Source of the DNA: Limnephilus marmoratus
Lineage: Eukaryota > Arthropoda > Insecta > Trichoptera > Limnephilidae
Assembly (NCBI GenBank): GCA_917880885.1
Contig: OU862919.1
Span: forward strand, 15,704,001-15,768,000
DNA: 64,000 nt
Reading direction: 5' to 3'
The translations under genes were made by a program, and so were the position numbers. The notes under the pieces are model-generated. The model was not told where the DNA came from and ran no database searches. It saw only the letters and a list, made by a program, of their open reading frames with translations. Each line of letters opens with the position of its first letter. The stretch's first letter is position 1. Below are positions 10,930-22,028 of this stretch, in pieces.

Positions 10930-11287
10930 TTACATTAGCTCCACAGTGGAGGCCCTGAGAAAAATAATTTCTCTCTGGGTTTACGTCACCTAAGGGGATG
11001 CCGTGTGGGTTTTTTTGAGGAAAAGAAGAAGAGGAAGTTCTGGGAAGGAAATAGGTATGTGGGGTGGGTAGGAATCTGGGGGTCAGTTTGTCCAGGAGTG
11101 ACGGATGTGGACGATACCGGCTGGAGAGGTCAATAGACCTCCTCAACCAGTCTCTCTCGATCCGGCAGTTGCAGTTGGGCAGAAACATCGGCCGCCAAGA
11201 CCTTGTTAAACCTCTCCCAGTGAATCCGAACACCCCTGCTAAGTTACCAAACGTAGCGAACCATTCGGGGTTTACAGCATAACTTAA
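10930..11287 (-). repeat. Rep-A copy, long form, minus strand
   Basis: This is a near-complete Rep-A copy that includes the internal block absent from short forms (the part with GGAGTGACGG and CTCAACCAGTCTCTC). It lacks the extreme GC-rich head. It lies directly against an opposite-strand copy, head region to head region. Confidence 0.8.
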
Positions 11288-11288
11288 G

Positions 11289-11610
11289 AATGGGTACCGC
11301 CGCCCCGGGAACTTTTATTGGATAACCAACACCTTTTCCATAGGTCACCCCAAGTGGTTCGCTACGTTTGGTGATTTAGCAGGGGTGCCCGGGATCATGG
11401 GGTGAGGTTTGTCTAGGTCTTGGAGGCAGATGACAAGGACATACTGAACCCCAGATTCCTACCCACCCCTTAAACCCTTTTCCTTCCCAGAACTCTCCTC
11501 CCTTCCTTTCCTTAAAAAAACATTCCATACAGCATCCCCAAAGATGACATAGGCCCTGAGGGAAATTATTTTCCTCAAGGCCTCCTGTGTGGAGCTCATG
11601 AAAAAAAAAA
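11289..11610 (+). repeat. Rep-A copy, short form, plus strand
   Basis: Full short form: head GGGTACCGCCGCCCCGGGAA, then the motifs GGTCACCCCAAGTGGTTCGC and GATTCCTACCCACCCC, ending GAGCTCATG followed by ten A. The A-run marks the retroposed 3' end. Confidence 0.85.
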
Positions 11611-12430
11611 TTGACTCCAATATTGTTTTCGCATTAAAAAAGTCACCCAATAATGTCCATTTTATTACGAATCGTAAACTACCCTACGTAACAATAGGTC
11701 GGTAATGTTTTGGCCAATTATATGTATTATTTCATGAAAGTGCTACGTTGAACCGAGGCGTCAGTTGAATGTGCCGACAGAAAGCTTTTGACGCGAAAGC
11801 TTTTAGGGCCGGTAGTGACGGCGGAGACCCAAAGTGCCTACTTTTTTGTAGCAACTTTCCCATCTGCACTACCATGATTAAATTCTATACGATAAATTGT
11901 ATTGACGATATTTTTTGTGATAAAAGTCGTAAAGAAATAATGTGCCTTTGACATCGTTCGTTTATGTGGTATTTTTAAGAGTTATGAGAGTGAGTTGGTA
12001 AAATGAAGAGAATTAATCAAGTATAATGTACGGATGATTACTTACTTATTATAGGATTTAATTATCTTAGCTTACTTTCTGATCTAGAACAAAGTATGTC
12101 GATCGTCCAATAATTGGTTAAAATTATTATCTTCGAAAAATCTAAATTTGACGTGAATACCCTCTATCTGGCACAATACTAAGATTACTCATAAACACCG
12201 TCAAATCAATCATAATTGATGTTTTCTGGGTCACTAGTAGGATACTTCAAAATGTCATACGAATGTACTGGAACGTTATGCCTCCCGGAATTATTTTATT
12301 GTATTTTATTGTAAACTACAACTGAAAATTTTAGTTGCATTCTGAATACATACTCGTTTTAATTTAGATTGAATTTGAAAATTTTATAAAAATTAAATTA
12401 AATTTAATCAATTTGATAAATTGAATAAAA
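11611..12430. other. No recognisable feature
   Basis: Nothing supported was found on either strand. Confidence 0.55.
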
Positions 12431-13330
12431 AAATTCGAAACACGCGGGGAATTAAAACTACGCTCAGAACATGAAAATGGCTTTACTCTAATTCTGGCAG
12501 CACAAACTGCGGAACTAGAATTTATAGTCGGCAAATGAGTGATTTCATCCCTGACGTGTTTTCGTTGCATTCTTAGCACAGAAGTGGTTTTAATTACAGG
12601 TTGAATCTGTACGCGGGGAATCAAAACTACACCTAGAACGTGAAATTGCTTTCCTTCAAACTGGTAGCGCAAATCCAACTACAAATTTATAACTGCACAA
12701 CCGAACATGAATGGTTTCTTACGAAACGCGTTAGCGAGATAAAACCCCACCTGGAATTTTTTCGTTGCATTCTAAACACAGAACTGGTTTTAATTATAAA
12801 CTGAGTTTGTACGAGGGAAATTAAAACTACACTCAGAACATGAAAATGGCTTTCCTCCGATTCCGACAGCACAAAGTACGATACTAGAATTTTATAAATT
12901 CTAACACGAGGAATGCGTCAAAAAAATGAAACCCCACCTGAAATTTTTTCATTGCATTCTAAACACATAACTGATTTTAGTTAGAATCTGTACGCGGGGA
13001 ATTAAAACTAAACTCAGTACATGAAAATGGCTTTTCTCCAATACTGGCAGCACAAAACAACTAAAATTTTATAAATGCAATTCAAAAACGAAAACGTGTT
13101 TCTACGAAATGCAAAAGCAGGCGAAACCACACGTGGAATTTTTTCATTGCATTTTTGGATTGTGAGCTTTAATTAATACTGCACCTAGAACACCAAAAAT
13201 GGTTTTCCTCCGATTTTTTGCAGTCGGAACGCAAGAACGGTTTTGTTCGAAATGTGAACACAATATTGGTTTTACATTAAGAATGAATCTGCATAGGAGT
13301 CCACTAGCCCACCGGTTTAAATTAAATTTT
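12430..13330. repeat. Diverged tandem repeat, about 170-200 bp units
   Basis: A block with core GAATTAAAACTACACTCAGA, then a block with core CATGAAAATGGCTTT, then TTTTTCRTTGCATTCT, recurs with starts near 12443, 12611, 12810 and 12990; a worn copy lies near 13160. Units differ by many substitutions and small indels, so the array is old. No coding potential is seen. It may be a local satellite or the tandem centre of an otherwise unrecognised element. Confidence 0.75.
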
Positions 13331-13574
13331 ACACAGATTACGTGAATGTTTTTTTTTCTACCAGAGTTGCCATCAACCCTGAAATATCTGGACTGTCCCG
13401 TGCAAGAAAGTTAAAAGTACCGATGGAATTTCACAAAAACAAATTAAAATAAATAAAAGTAAAAGGGGATGTTGTATTACTTTTTATTTGTAAAACGATT
13501 TTGTAATAAAGTCTTAAAAATGCGTCTCAAACACCGTGAAAAAACCATCCGTTCTGAATAATTTTTTGTGGTTC

Positions 13575-13638
13575 TTTCAGCAGACCGCACCAAAAATGCC
13601 CGCGGGCCGCACCAATGGCCGCAGGTTCCCCACCCCTG
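13575..13638 (-). mobile_element. hAT-type transposon end
   Basis: Read on the minus strand, the sequence starts CAGGGGTGGGGAACCTGCGG and runs into a GC-rich subterminal region. That is the look of hAT superfamily ends. No opposite end or transposase was found, so this is a relic. Confidence 0.5.
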
Positions 13639-15272
13639 CTTTAAACAAACAGATAGATGAATGCCTACATAACTGACGCGACTTTACCGAGTGGTTCCGG
13701 GCTGAACTATGCAATGTGGCGATGCTGTTCGTGAAACCGAACCTCCATAAGTAAATAGCACCAGAAAAGAATAAGACGCTTCATTCAAAAACTTCCCCGA
13801 GAGAAAACTTTCCGAGAAAGGTGAAAACTTTCTCTGATTTTAATTCAAATAACGGCACGCCCCTGGGGTGTGGCACCACAAATTCTCCACCAGCCCTGTT
13901 GGGGTCAATGTATTTTGCACCTTTGAAGTATTTTATTTAAAAGAAACAAAAATGATCGGGTGATTTCTCCAAGTTTCGGAATTTATTCAGATTTATGTTA
14001 GTTGAAACTAAATTATGCAGACAAAAACAAATTCAAAATTTTACTAGGCGACTACCGGTGTTCAAATACCTAAAAATCACACCTTGAGTCGATAGATTAT
14101 AAGGTCTTACACCGTAATATCTTACCTTGAAGGTAATGACAAATTGGTCGCAATTGCGCACTTTATACAACGCAATTCAACAACAACTGACAACTTAATT
14201 GCATGTACATTGCTAAATCATCTATTTTCACAGAAATGTATACATTATACATACGTTGTCTAGATGTTGCACAGAGTTGCAGATGTGGAACCAATTTATA
14301 TTGACCTTTAGTCGAGATGTTACAAATACTTTTATCGTAGCAGCGCAAGACAGATTATTAGATTGCCATATAGATTTTATTAAATGCAATCTATTTGTTC
14401 GTCGAAATAATGGGTGCAATGATGTTAGTTAAGGGAGTGATACGAGTAGATGAGGAGACAAATCTAGTTCGATACATTCTACCGAGTTACGCCCATCTGA
14501 GATCAAGATCACGTATATAAAATCAAATAATTGTTTGTTTATAAAATATTGTTAAACTCGACAGAAGTTACCAAAAAGCTAAAAACTGACGTGAGGAATA
14601 ATGATAAATGAAAAATAATTAGTAAATAACATAATATATTATTGGTTTACTTAGTTTACGCTTTCTTCGCTTTTCATCAAAATGAATTACGGATATTTTT
14701 ATTTATCTTAGTGATTTTTAAATTAAGATTTGGCAGTTACACCGGTTTGAAGAAGAGTACCTACTTGCCTTAAGTACCTACCTGTATCTCCTCACAATAA
14801 TAGGTAGGTTAAGTATCTGCCTACGTAAGCATATATTTTTACATTTAACGTATATATTCGTAATTGATCATTAAAAGTTGGTTGAACTTATTTGATGTGA
14901 TGCGAGTTTGTAATCCTCTTAGGCTAGTTAAAAAACCTTATGTTAAAAATAACACAATTTGGCTGCGTTGTTCATCCAATTAATGTTAGCGTTTGTTTGG
15001 AAGAAAATATCATAAATATTGTAGACCAGCTGCTAAAGAAAAACATAAAAAGGCACCGGCGTTTTCCCGAAGTTTTCAAACTCGTAATAAATCACAGTCA
15101 AAATATAAACAGAAAATTTAGATTATTATAGACTTACCCTCCTCATGACGCGCAAGGAAAACGAAGATGTCTTCATGGCTGCCGTTGTGGGTCCTTAAAA
15201 TTGGCACAAGGATTCCTTAATTAAAGGTTTTATGGGTGTGGATGAAGAAACGAATCCTCCCTTTAAAAAAAA
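13639..15272. other. No recognisable feature
   Basis: Unassigned DNA with several TAGGTACCTA-type words. The short frame at 14940-15131 matches nothing I know. Confidence 0.5.
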
Positions 15273-15310
15273 CTATCGGAACACGTCTACTCCGCACAGT
15301 GTCCCGATAG
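15273..15310. repeat. Short hairpin
   Basis: 12-bp arms (CTATCGGAACAC and its reverse complement with one mismatch) are separated by 14 nt. Confidence 0.6.
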
Positions 15311-16980
15311 AGACTGAATACACTTCACAATAATTCTAAACGTGAGGAGCGACGTGTTGCGGCGTCACCGAAGCATGAGAGAGAAGGAAAATAAGGTTTT
15401 TCCACCCATTTTCCATAAGGGTGAGTTCGTATAAGAGGGATGGAGTTAACATGATAAAGTGTTGATGTCTCGCTCTTGGATTCGACGTCCGGAATGGAGA
15501 AACTTGTTGCAGAGGGGTGGTGGGTGGGTGGGTTGAGAAATATGCGTTTGTTCTATCTGCGAGACCGTCCCTGTCAACACAATATTGTGTCTGGATGATT
15601 TGATTGATTTTTCTTAGTTTATAATACATTAAATTCATGTACTTTGAGGTTACAATTAGGATGCATAGCATCAAGTTTTGAAAAGAGCAAGGAAGGATTT
15701 TATCTAATGCAGTTGAAATGAAAGTTCTGGGCGTGATGCCGTAAAACGTTGAATGTTTGAATAAAAATATGTCCTTATAAGGTACACGCACATTTCTGTG
15801 CAGTTGGGGCGTTGCACACGGTATTACAGATAATTATATTTTTGGTGTTAATCTGTGGAAAAATTGGTAATATTTCCTCTCTTGGTTGTTGGCTCAGACA
15901 ACTTCGAAAAACTATTTAATTATTGATTGATTACACCATGATTTACGAGGATAATGTTTAAAGCAATTTTCAACATACTTGGAAGACCCATTTTCTTTTT
16001 CATTTAAAGTCTCCCATTATGTCCAGAGGGTACAAAGGTTGTTTAGTGTCCTTGCAAACTACATTTTATCGAGAAAAACTCACACAGACAGGACGAGGAC
16101 TAGATCGTATAAATCATACGGTGGCAGTAAAGCGGGTGGGCGAAGTGGGAGGGTTAGATGGGAGTTTGTGTGAGAGGGGGTGGAAACCGTCGCTAGGCAA
16201 CCAGAGGACGCCTGGAAATAGCCACTCGCAAGGGAGATCGGCACACCTTTTATAATGATTGAATCGTGGATACTTATTAAATGTGGTCACATAGATTTTT
16301 CAAGCAACCTACATCCTTGCAAGGGTTTGAGTGTCCTTCTTTATTCCATGTAATCCGAGGATATCACAATAATAAACTAGCCTACATGAAAATACGTGTG
16401 GCATTATTCTCAAGACAACATGTTGGTTTCATGAGAACTGTCGTTTCTTCGACCAGTTTTTGTGTAAATAGATTTGTATTTGAAACGTACTACCGGCTTC
16501 TTTTGGTCCTTCTTATAATACAATCCAGGTCTCTTCAAGACCCCCATTAACTAATCTCTTCCTTACAGCTCCCGCCTCATAACGCTGCCCAACAGGGTGG
16601 CGACATAGTTCCCCTGCCTTTACACTGAACAAACAGGGGCGCTTTTGTGAAGTGCCACATGAATTTAAAAAAAAACGTAGCAAAAAAATGGGTTCGTATG
16701 CAATACACCAGTCCAAAAACGGGGGTAATTAACGAACTAACCAGTAAGCCGTAGGCAGAGATGATACACCGCCACCCATCTCTGTCAAATTGTTAGTCAC
16801 GAGAGTGTATTTTTTTTAGTATTATTATTGTTCAAATTGATTATAATATTATCGAAGAAAGCGAGATCTTTGTGGCTTGACTTTACAATTTAAAAGAAAA
16901 ATTACTTTATTAAATGTAGACAATATTAGCGAAACTCAATCGAAAATCTGGAAATAGAAAAATCAGTAAAAGGTATTTGT
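15311..16980. other. No recognisable feature
   Basis: Several short open frames exist but none resembles a known protein. I see no repeat structure. Confidence 0.5.
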
Positions 16981-17048
16981 ACCTCTGGGACTCGAACCCA
17001 GGCCCTTTTGCTTTTCGAGCAAATGCGCTGACCATTGCGCGTTTGCCC
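16981..17048 (-). ncRNA. tRNA-derived relic (SINE head or tRNA pseudogene)
   Basis: On the minus strand there is an A-box-like GCGCAATGGTCAGCGC and a B box GGGTTCGAGTCCC in a well-formed T arm. Between them the arm TTTGC-TCGAAAA-GCAAA has a 7-nt loop with GAA at the anticodon position, as in tRNA-Phe. The base before the anticodon is C instead of T and the acceptor strands do not pair, so it is not a functional tRNA. Confidence 0.6.
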
Positions 17049-17171
17049 GGAAATGCGCAGGGTGATTTCTCCATCCTTCTAACATATTATCCATACGACA
17101 ACGTATTTTTTTGATTAATTAAACACGATGTATTTATTTAAAAAGTCCGACATTATTATTCGATACTTGAA

Positions 17172-17205
17172 CTTTTCCTGTATATAGCCATATATACAGG
17201 AAAAG
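17172..17205. repeat. Perfect 15-bp-arm hairpin
   Basis: CTTTTCCTGTATATA, 4-nt loop GCCA, then the exact reverse complement. No T-run or gene lies next to it. Its role is unknown. Confidence 0.8.
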
Positions 17206-17206
17206 C

Positions 17207-17900
17207 TAGCCGAGTTTTTTTAACTGTTGCGAGTATTTACTTGTCTATTTATAAATATTCGTTATCGTCTGAATAAGCTATCAGCAGGATGATGAAATAC
17301 CCCCTAAGCAAAATAAAATATTTAAATATTATGTGAGTATGTAGTACGGAGGAAAAAAAAAGAAATATAGACTTAAAGGAAATAATACTAAATCATAATA
17401 AAGGAAATACAATTTTTTTAGTTCAAATACTTCTGCTTAACATGACGTCATATTAGCTTTTAGGTAATAAAAAGTACATGTTGGATCCTTTCATGATCGT
17501 AGGGATGAGTCGTGACTTTTCCAATTGTAGAGTTTTTCGAGACAAAAAGTTATTTTACGTTATGGTGATTGCTAGAAAGTTTGAAATCCCAGCTTTCATT
17601 CCGAATAAATAGGAAAAAATCTTCAGATAGTTCTAAGTGCGGAGGAAAGAAGGGATTGGGTCAAATAAACATAATTTAATTTTAAGTTTTCAAGGTCATC
17701 CTTTATGAAAATCCCCGGCGCAAGCCCCGGCTTGATGCAAAGTTTTTCGAAATCAGATGTGGACAGTAATATTCCTCTTATTTTGAACGACAGGTGTGCA
17801 AAATTTTATTAAGAACACTTTTATTATATATAAAATTTTATTAAGCAAAATTTCAACAATCTCCCAATAAAACTGTAGGTTTGTATAACAACGCCATTCC
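17207..17900. other. No recognisable feature
   Basis: Nothing supported was found. Confidence 0.5.
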
Positions 17901-17972
17901 GGTCGGCCGCCACTCGCCTGCCCGCCTGCCCGCCTACTCGCCAGCCCGCCTGCCGGCCTGCCCGCCTGGCAG
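17901..17972. repeat. GC-rich minisatellite based on CCCGCCTG
   Basis: An imperfect array of an 8-mer around CCCGCCTG, sharply GC-rich against AT-rich surroundings. Confidence 0.8.
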
Positions 17973-18158
17973 GAAAAACACGGAAAAGATAAAAATGATT
18001 AAAAATACATTTTTACTACTGCTGTCTTTGACATGATCTTGGTTTTCGTTTCACACACAGATTTTATAATAAATCAATTCCATGCAAAAAGTAAGACTTT
18101 GCTAACGAAATATTGCCTTGACTTCCATTTTTTCTCGTGTTTGCTTAGGAATTTGGGA

Positions 18159-18479
18159 GGCGGGAATGGGTACCGCCGCCCGGGAACCTTTATTGGATAA
18201 CCAACACTTCTACCATTGGTCACCACAAGTGGTTCGCTACGTTTGGTGATTTAAGCAGGGGTGCCCGGGTTCATGGGATGAGGTTTGTCTAGGTCCTGGA
18301 GGTGGATGACCAGGATACACTGAACCGCAGATTCCTACCCACCCCTTTTCCTTCCCAGAACTTTCCTCTCCTTCCTTTCCCTAAAAAAACCCCTCCACAC
18401 AGCATCCCCAAAGATGACATAGGCCCTCAAGGAAATTGTTTTCCTCGGGGCCTCCTGTGAGGAGCGCATGTAAAAAAAG
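18159..18479 (+). repeat. Rep-A copy, short form, plus strand
   Basis: Complete from the head (GGCGGGAATGGGTACCGCC) to the tail (GCGCATGTAAAAAAAG). It lies just outside the 18.5-27.7 kb nested stack. Confidence 0.85.
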
Positions 18480-18535
18480 TACATTATATCATTCCTTTCC
18501 TAGATTAATCTGAGAATAATCTTAAATCTTTAAAT

Positions 18536-18583
18536 CCTGAAGAAGGAACGGTCGTTCTGAAACCGGTCGAATTTACTCAAATA
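18536..18583 (+). ncRNA. Hammerhead-like core, left part of a split repeat
   Basis: CTGAAGA, then a stem GGAAC/GTTCT closed by GGTC, then GAAACCGGTC. CTGANGA plus a stem plus GAAA is the hammerhead ribozyme core, but there is one extra A between CTGAAGA and the stem, so activity is doubtful. The same motif occurs twice at 40.4 kb. After the mariner (27742 onward) the flank reads AATAGTGGTTCAAACAAA, resembling AAAGTGGTCTACAACAAA that follows the motif at 40.5 kb. This repeat was therefore cut in two by the mariner. Confidence 0.5.
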
Positions 18584-18660
18584 TTAGGACCTTACATATG
18601 AAATTGGCGTTTTGTATGGGAGGAACATAAAGTCGATTTTTTTTAATATAATATATTTAT

Positions 18661-19135
18661 TTAATCAAAGTATGTACCATTGCTATTTATGCACTTTTGC
18701 CATCTCATAGATAGTTCATCAATCCCTCTACTAAAAAAACCATTCGGATGGGAATCAATAAAATCTTTGAAGGCGGTTTGGACTGTCCCATCGGAGTTTA
18801 ATTTTTTCCCTTGCACGAAGTTATCCAAATTTCGAAAAAAATTGTAATCTGTTGGGGCAAGTTCCGTAGAGTACGGTGGATGTCTTAGACATTCCAATTG
18901 AAGCTCCTCTAATTTGGTAGCCATCTGTTGTGCAGTGTGTGGTCTAGCGTTCTAGCGCGCGTTTGTTGATTTGCTTCACGCAATTCGTGAAGTACCCACC
19001 TTTCAAGCTTTTTCACCTTCCCAATTTGCTTCAAGTGGCTTAAAACAGTTTTACCTCTAACACCTCAGCCTGCAGCTAACTCGGACGTGGTTTGCGATGG
19101 ATCCGCTTCCACAATAGCCTTTAATTCTTCATAAT
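18661..19135 (-). pseudogene. mariner transposase, middle and C-terminal part
   Basis: Read from 19135 down, this gives the helix-turn-helix region (NYEELKAIVEADPSQTTSEL, then a KTVLSHLKQIGKVKKLERW-like stretch) in broken frames. After a gap comes the C-terminal HPPYSTELAPTDYNFF block, which carries the last Asp of the DD34D triad (LAPTDY), through to the end. The central catalytic part with the first two Asp residues is missing, so the protein is dead. Confidence 0.85.
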
Positions 19136-19439
19136 TAAAGCTTCAAACAGTTACAGTTTTATTACACAGAGCGCACGCAAAAAAAACGCTCCACAAAGTT
19201 CATCTGAATTTATAGCATAAAATACATTAAAAGAAGAAAATTATCGTTAAACGTTTTCGTGAAGAACAGTTCCGTGAAATACCCTACTTTAATGTACTCT
19301 GACCGGTTTTATTAAGTGATTATAGGAATTAATAATCTTTTGCAAAGTGACAATTAGTTTTGCCGTTGAAATACCTATCAGCTTATTTTTAAACGTACTT
19401 CTGCAAAGATTATTAATACTGCACGTATTCCACGCTACG

Positions 19440-19600
19440 TCATAGACAGTCAACAGCTAAGGGGACAGAGCGGTAACTGAAATAGCTCCATATCTGAAGG
19501 CAAATCAGTTCGAATCCTGCACATTCTAGTTTTTTTTTTTCTTGGAGATATCTGAAGCAAGTCAGTTCGAATCCTACACTTTCTTAAAGTTTTTTTTACA
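19440..19600 (+). promoter_or_regulatory. Two tandem tRNA-like 3' halves with T-runs in the LINE-A leader
   Basis: CAGTTCGAATCCTGC (a B box in a T-arm-like setting) is followed by a run of ten T. About 60 bases on, a second GAT-ATCTGAAGCAAGTCAGTTCGAATCC is again followed by T-runs. The stretch upstream, GAGCGGTAACTGAAATAGCTC, resembles a D arm. This looks like a tRNA-like promoter piece that has been partly duplicated, each copy ending in a Pol III-type terminator. Confidence 0.45.
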
Positions 19601-20185
19601 CATCTTTCAGAAGCTTTTACTTTATTTTTTTTTAACCAAAAAATAAATATTATTACACAAAATGGATTCTCAAGCGTATATAAAAGTGGCCAAAGATGCC
19701 GTAAATATACTTACTAACATGGTAATGGACCCCAACAGTAAATTTACTAAAGAACACATAGCAAAAATAATCCCAAAGACTAATGAAATACTGGGAACGA
19801 TTGCCGGTATGGCTGCCAGAATGGCAACTCTCGAAGGTGAGCTGAACGCTTACAAAAGCCAACCACCGCATCCTCAGCTTCCTTCAATTACCAGTGCGGA
19901 CGTTTCTGGAATATCAGAAACAATAGCTGAAATGGAGGAGAGAAAAATACGTGCCAATAATATAATAATGTTCAACGTTCCTGAGAGCACGGCTACATTA
20001 CAATCGGACTGCATAAATGAAGATCGGAGTCAAGTTTCCAATATACTCCAAAAAGTGGACAATATTGACACCACCCACCTACAAATATATAGGTTGGGAC
20101 GAAAAAATGCTGATAAAACTCGCCCTATCAAGATTGTACTTTCAGATTCGAACCAAGCCAAACTTGTGCTATTGAAAAAAACAAT

Positions 20186-22028
20186 CATCATCATCATCAT
20201 CATCATCATCTGTGGCTCTACAACCCAGGTCGGGTCTTGGCCTCCAGCAGAGCCTGCCTCCATGACTGTCGGTGTTGTGCTGCGTTGCGCCAGTTTCGGA
20301 TGCCGATGGTGCTTGCATCCTTCACCACTCCATCCAGCCATCGAAGCTTTGGTCTTCCAACTCTTCTCCGACCCCCAGGTGCACCATCCATAATTCGCTT
20401 TGGAATATCTCCTTCGCTCATTCTCTGGATATGTCCAGCCCACCTGAGTCTTCCAGTTTTGATTTCCTTGGAGATATTAGGGTCCTCGTAAAGATCGTAT
20501 AGCTCCTGGTTGTATCTGATACGCCATTCTCCATTATCACAGACTGGGCCGTAAATCCTTCGCAGCACCTTCCTTTCAAAACTTTCTAGGGCTCCTTCAT
20601 CACCCTTACTGATTGTCCAGCATTCCGAACCATACATAAGAACAGGTCGTATAAGGGTCTTGTAAAGCAGGACTTTAGTTCTTCTGGTAAGGTGGCGAGA
20701 TTTCATATGCTTCTGTAGCCCAAAGTAGTATCGATTTGCAGCTACTATTCTTCTTTTGATTTCGCTGGATACATTGTTGTCATTTGTCACCATAGTACCG
20801 AGATATACAAACTCGTTGACAGTTTCAAATGTATAATTATCTATCTGTATACTTGGTGGTTTCTGGCGTCCATGTACGGGCATATATTTTGTCTTCCCCT
20901 CGTTGATGACCAATCCCATGTTCCTTGCCGACGTAGCTAAGCTTTTAAACGCCGATTTTAGTTCATATTCTGAGCGTGCGATGATATCTATATCGTCAGC
21001 ATAAGCAAGGAGCTGAACAGACTTGTTAAAAATATGGCCTGTGGTTTGTATACCTGCATTTCGGATGGCCTTTTCCAGCGCTAAATTGAATAAAATGCAG
21101 GCAAGTGCATCTCCTTGTCTTAGTCCATTGAAGGTCTTTAGGGTGTCTGACAGATCCTGTTGTATTCTGACTCGGCACTCAACATTAGACATTGTGAGCC
21201 TTACTAAGTTTACCAGTTTTCTTGGGATATTAAATTCATCCAAGGCTCTGTACAGTCTTTCTCTATTTACCGTGTCATAGGCAGCCTTAAAATCTATGAA
21301 GAGATGGTATGTATCAACATTAAATTCTCTTGTTTTTTCCAGTATCTGTCTCAGTGAAAAGATTTGATCAGTTGTAGATTTCCCCTTACGGAACCCAGTT
21401 TGATATTGGCCAATTATGCCATCCGAATATTTCATAAGCCTACCACACAGTACATTTGATAGGATCTTGTATGAGATATTCAGCAGCGTTATGCCCCTAT
21501 AGTTAGAGCAGTTCATAGGGTCTCCTTTCTTGTGAAGAGGGCAAATTATTCCACAGTTCCATTCACTTGGCAGAGTCTCAGAGCACCAGATGGATTTAAT
21601 GATATTATATATATGGACTTGAAGGTTCTCTCCGCCATATTTGAATAACTCTGCAGAGATGTTGTCAGTTCCAGGTGATTTATTGTTATGTAGACTTTTA
21701 ATGGCACCCACTACTTCTTCTAATGTTGGTGGCGGCTCGACATTGTCATCATCATTAGTACCACCATCAGTGATGTTTCCATCCCTTGTCAAATTTTCAC
21801 CCACACTCTCATCTACACTTCCGTTTAGCAGAGCATCAAAATATTCCACCCATCTATACAGAATTCTTGACTTTTCATTCAAAATATTTCCCTCGCTGTC
21901 GTAGCACATTGTAATTCTGGGCTTGTATTCTTTTCTTTGATGGTTTACCTTCTGATAGAAAAGTCGACTTCTGTTTTGGGCCTTGGCTAGTTCCACTTCC
22001 TTGATTTGGTTGAATTATTATTATGATA
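20186..22028 (-). mobile_element. RTE-type LINE, 5'-truncated, inserted in LINE-A ORF1
   Basis: The insertion is flanked by an exact direct repeat, TATTGAAAAAAACAAT (20170-20185 and 22029-22044). The minus-strand 3' end carries a run of ATG trinucleotides, like the short tandem tails of RTE elements. The 5' end lies in the linker before the reverse transcriptase, so the endonuclease is missing. This is the usual outcome of incomplete target-primed reverse transcription. The perfect duplication and open frame suggest a recent insertion. Confidence 0.93.
20218..21996 (-). CDS. RTE-type reverse transcriptase, 592 residues, open
   Basis: A reverse transcriptase without its N-terminal endonuclease. 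Motifs in order: SPGTDNISAELFK (about 110-122), PLHKKGD and NYRGITLLN (about 150-170), GFRKGKSTTDQIF (about 200), LFIDFKAAYDTVNR (first Asp, about 235), GLRQGDALACILFN (about 290) and LLAYADDIDII (the catalytic Asp pair, about 335). A thumb region with VYLGTMVTND and the terminal block GRLRWAGHIQRM...RWLDGV follow. The first Met is at 21996, but the frame is open further up to the truncation point. The stop lies about 30 bases before the ATG-repeat tail. Although open, it cannot be autonomous without the endonuclease. Confidence 0.92.
   Translation of the reverse strand: MELAKAQNRSRLFYQKVNHQRKEYKPRITMCYDSEGNILNEKSRILYRWVEYFDALLNGSVDESVGENLTRDGNITDGGTNDDDNVEPPPTLEEVVGAIKSLHNNKSPGTDNISAELFKYGGENLQVHIYNIIKSIWCSETLPSEWNCGIICPLHKKGDPMNCSNYRGITLLNISYKILSNVLCGRLMKYSDGIIGQYQTGFRKGKSTTDQIFSLRQILEKTREFNVDTYHLFIDFKAAYDTVNRERLYRALDEFNIPRKLVNLVRLTMSNVECRVRIQQDLSDTLKTFNGLRQGDALACILFNLALEKAIRNAGIQTTGHIFNKSVQLLAYADDIDIIARSEYELKSAFKSLATSARNMGLVINEGKTKYMPVHGRQKPPSIQIDNYTFETVNEFVYLGTMVTNDNNVSSEIKRRIVAANRYYFGLQKHMKSRHLTRRTKVLLYKTLIRPVLMYGSECWTISKGDEGALESFERKVLRRIYGPVCDNGEWRIRYNQELYDLYEDPNISKEIKTGRLRWAGHIQRMSEGDIPKRIMDGAPGGRRRVGRPKLRWLDGVVKDASTIGIRNWRNAAQHRQSWRQALLEAKTRPGL

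Noticed and set aside
13856..13880. Second hAT end (CCCCTGGGGTGTGGCACC)
   Set aside because: Only CCCCTG is shared with the end at 13638 and the orientation and subterminal text do not fit.
15336..16716. Short frames of 60-150 residues as host exons
   Set aside because: No family resemblance, no supported splice sites, biased or tryptophan/serine-rich accidental composition.
16981..17048. Functional tRNA-Phe gene
   Set aside because: C replaces the universal T before the anticodon and the acceptor strands do not match.
20272..21904. Several plus-strand frames across the RTE element
   Set aside because: Shadows of the minus-strand reverse transcriptase, without family resemblance.
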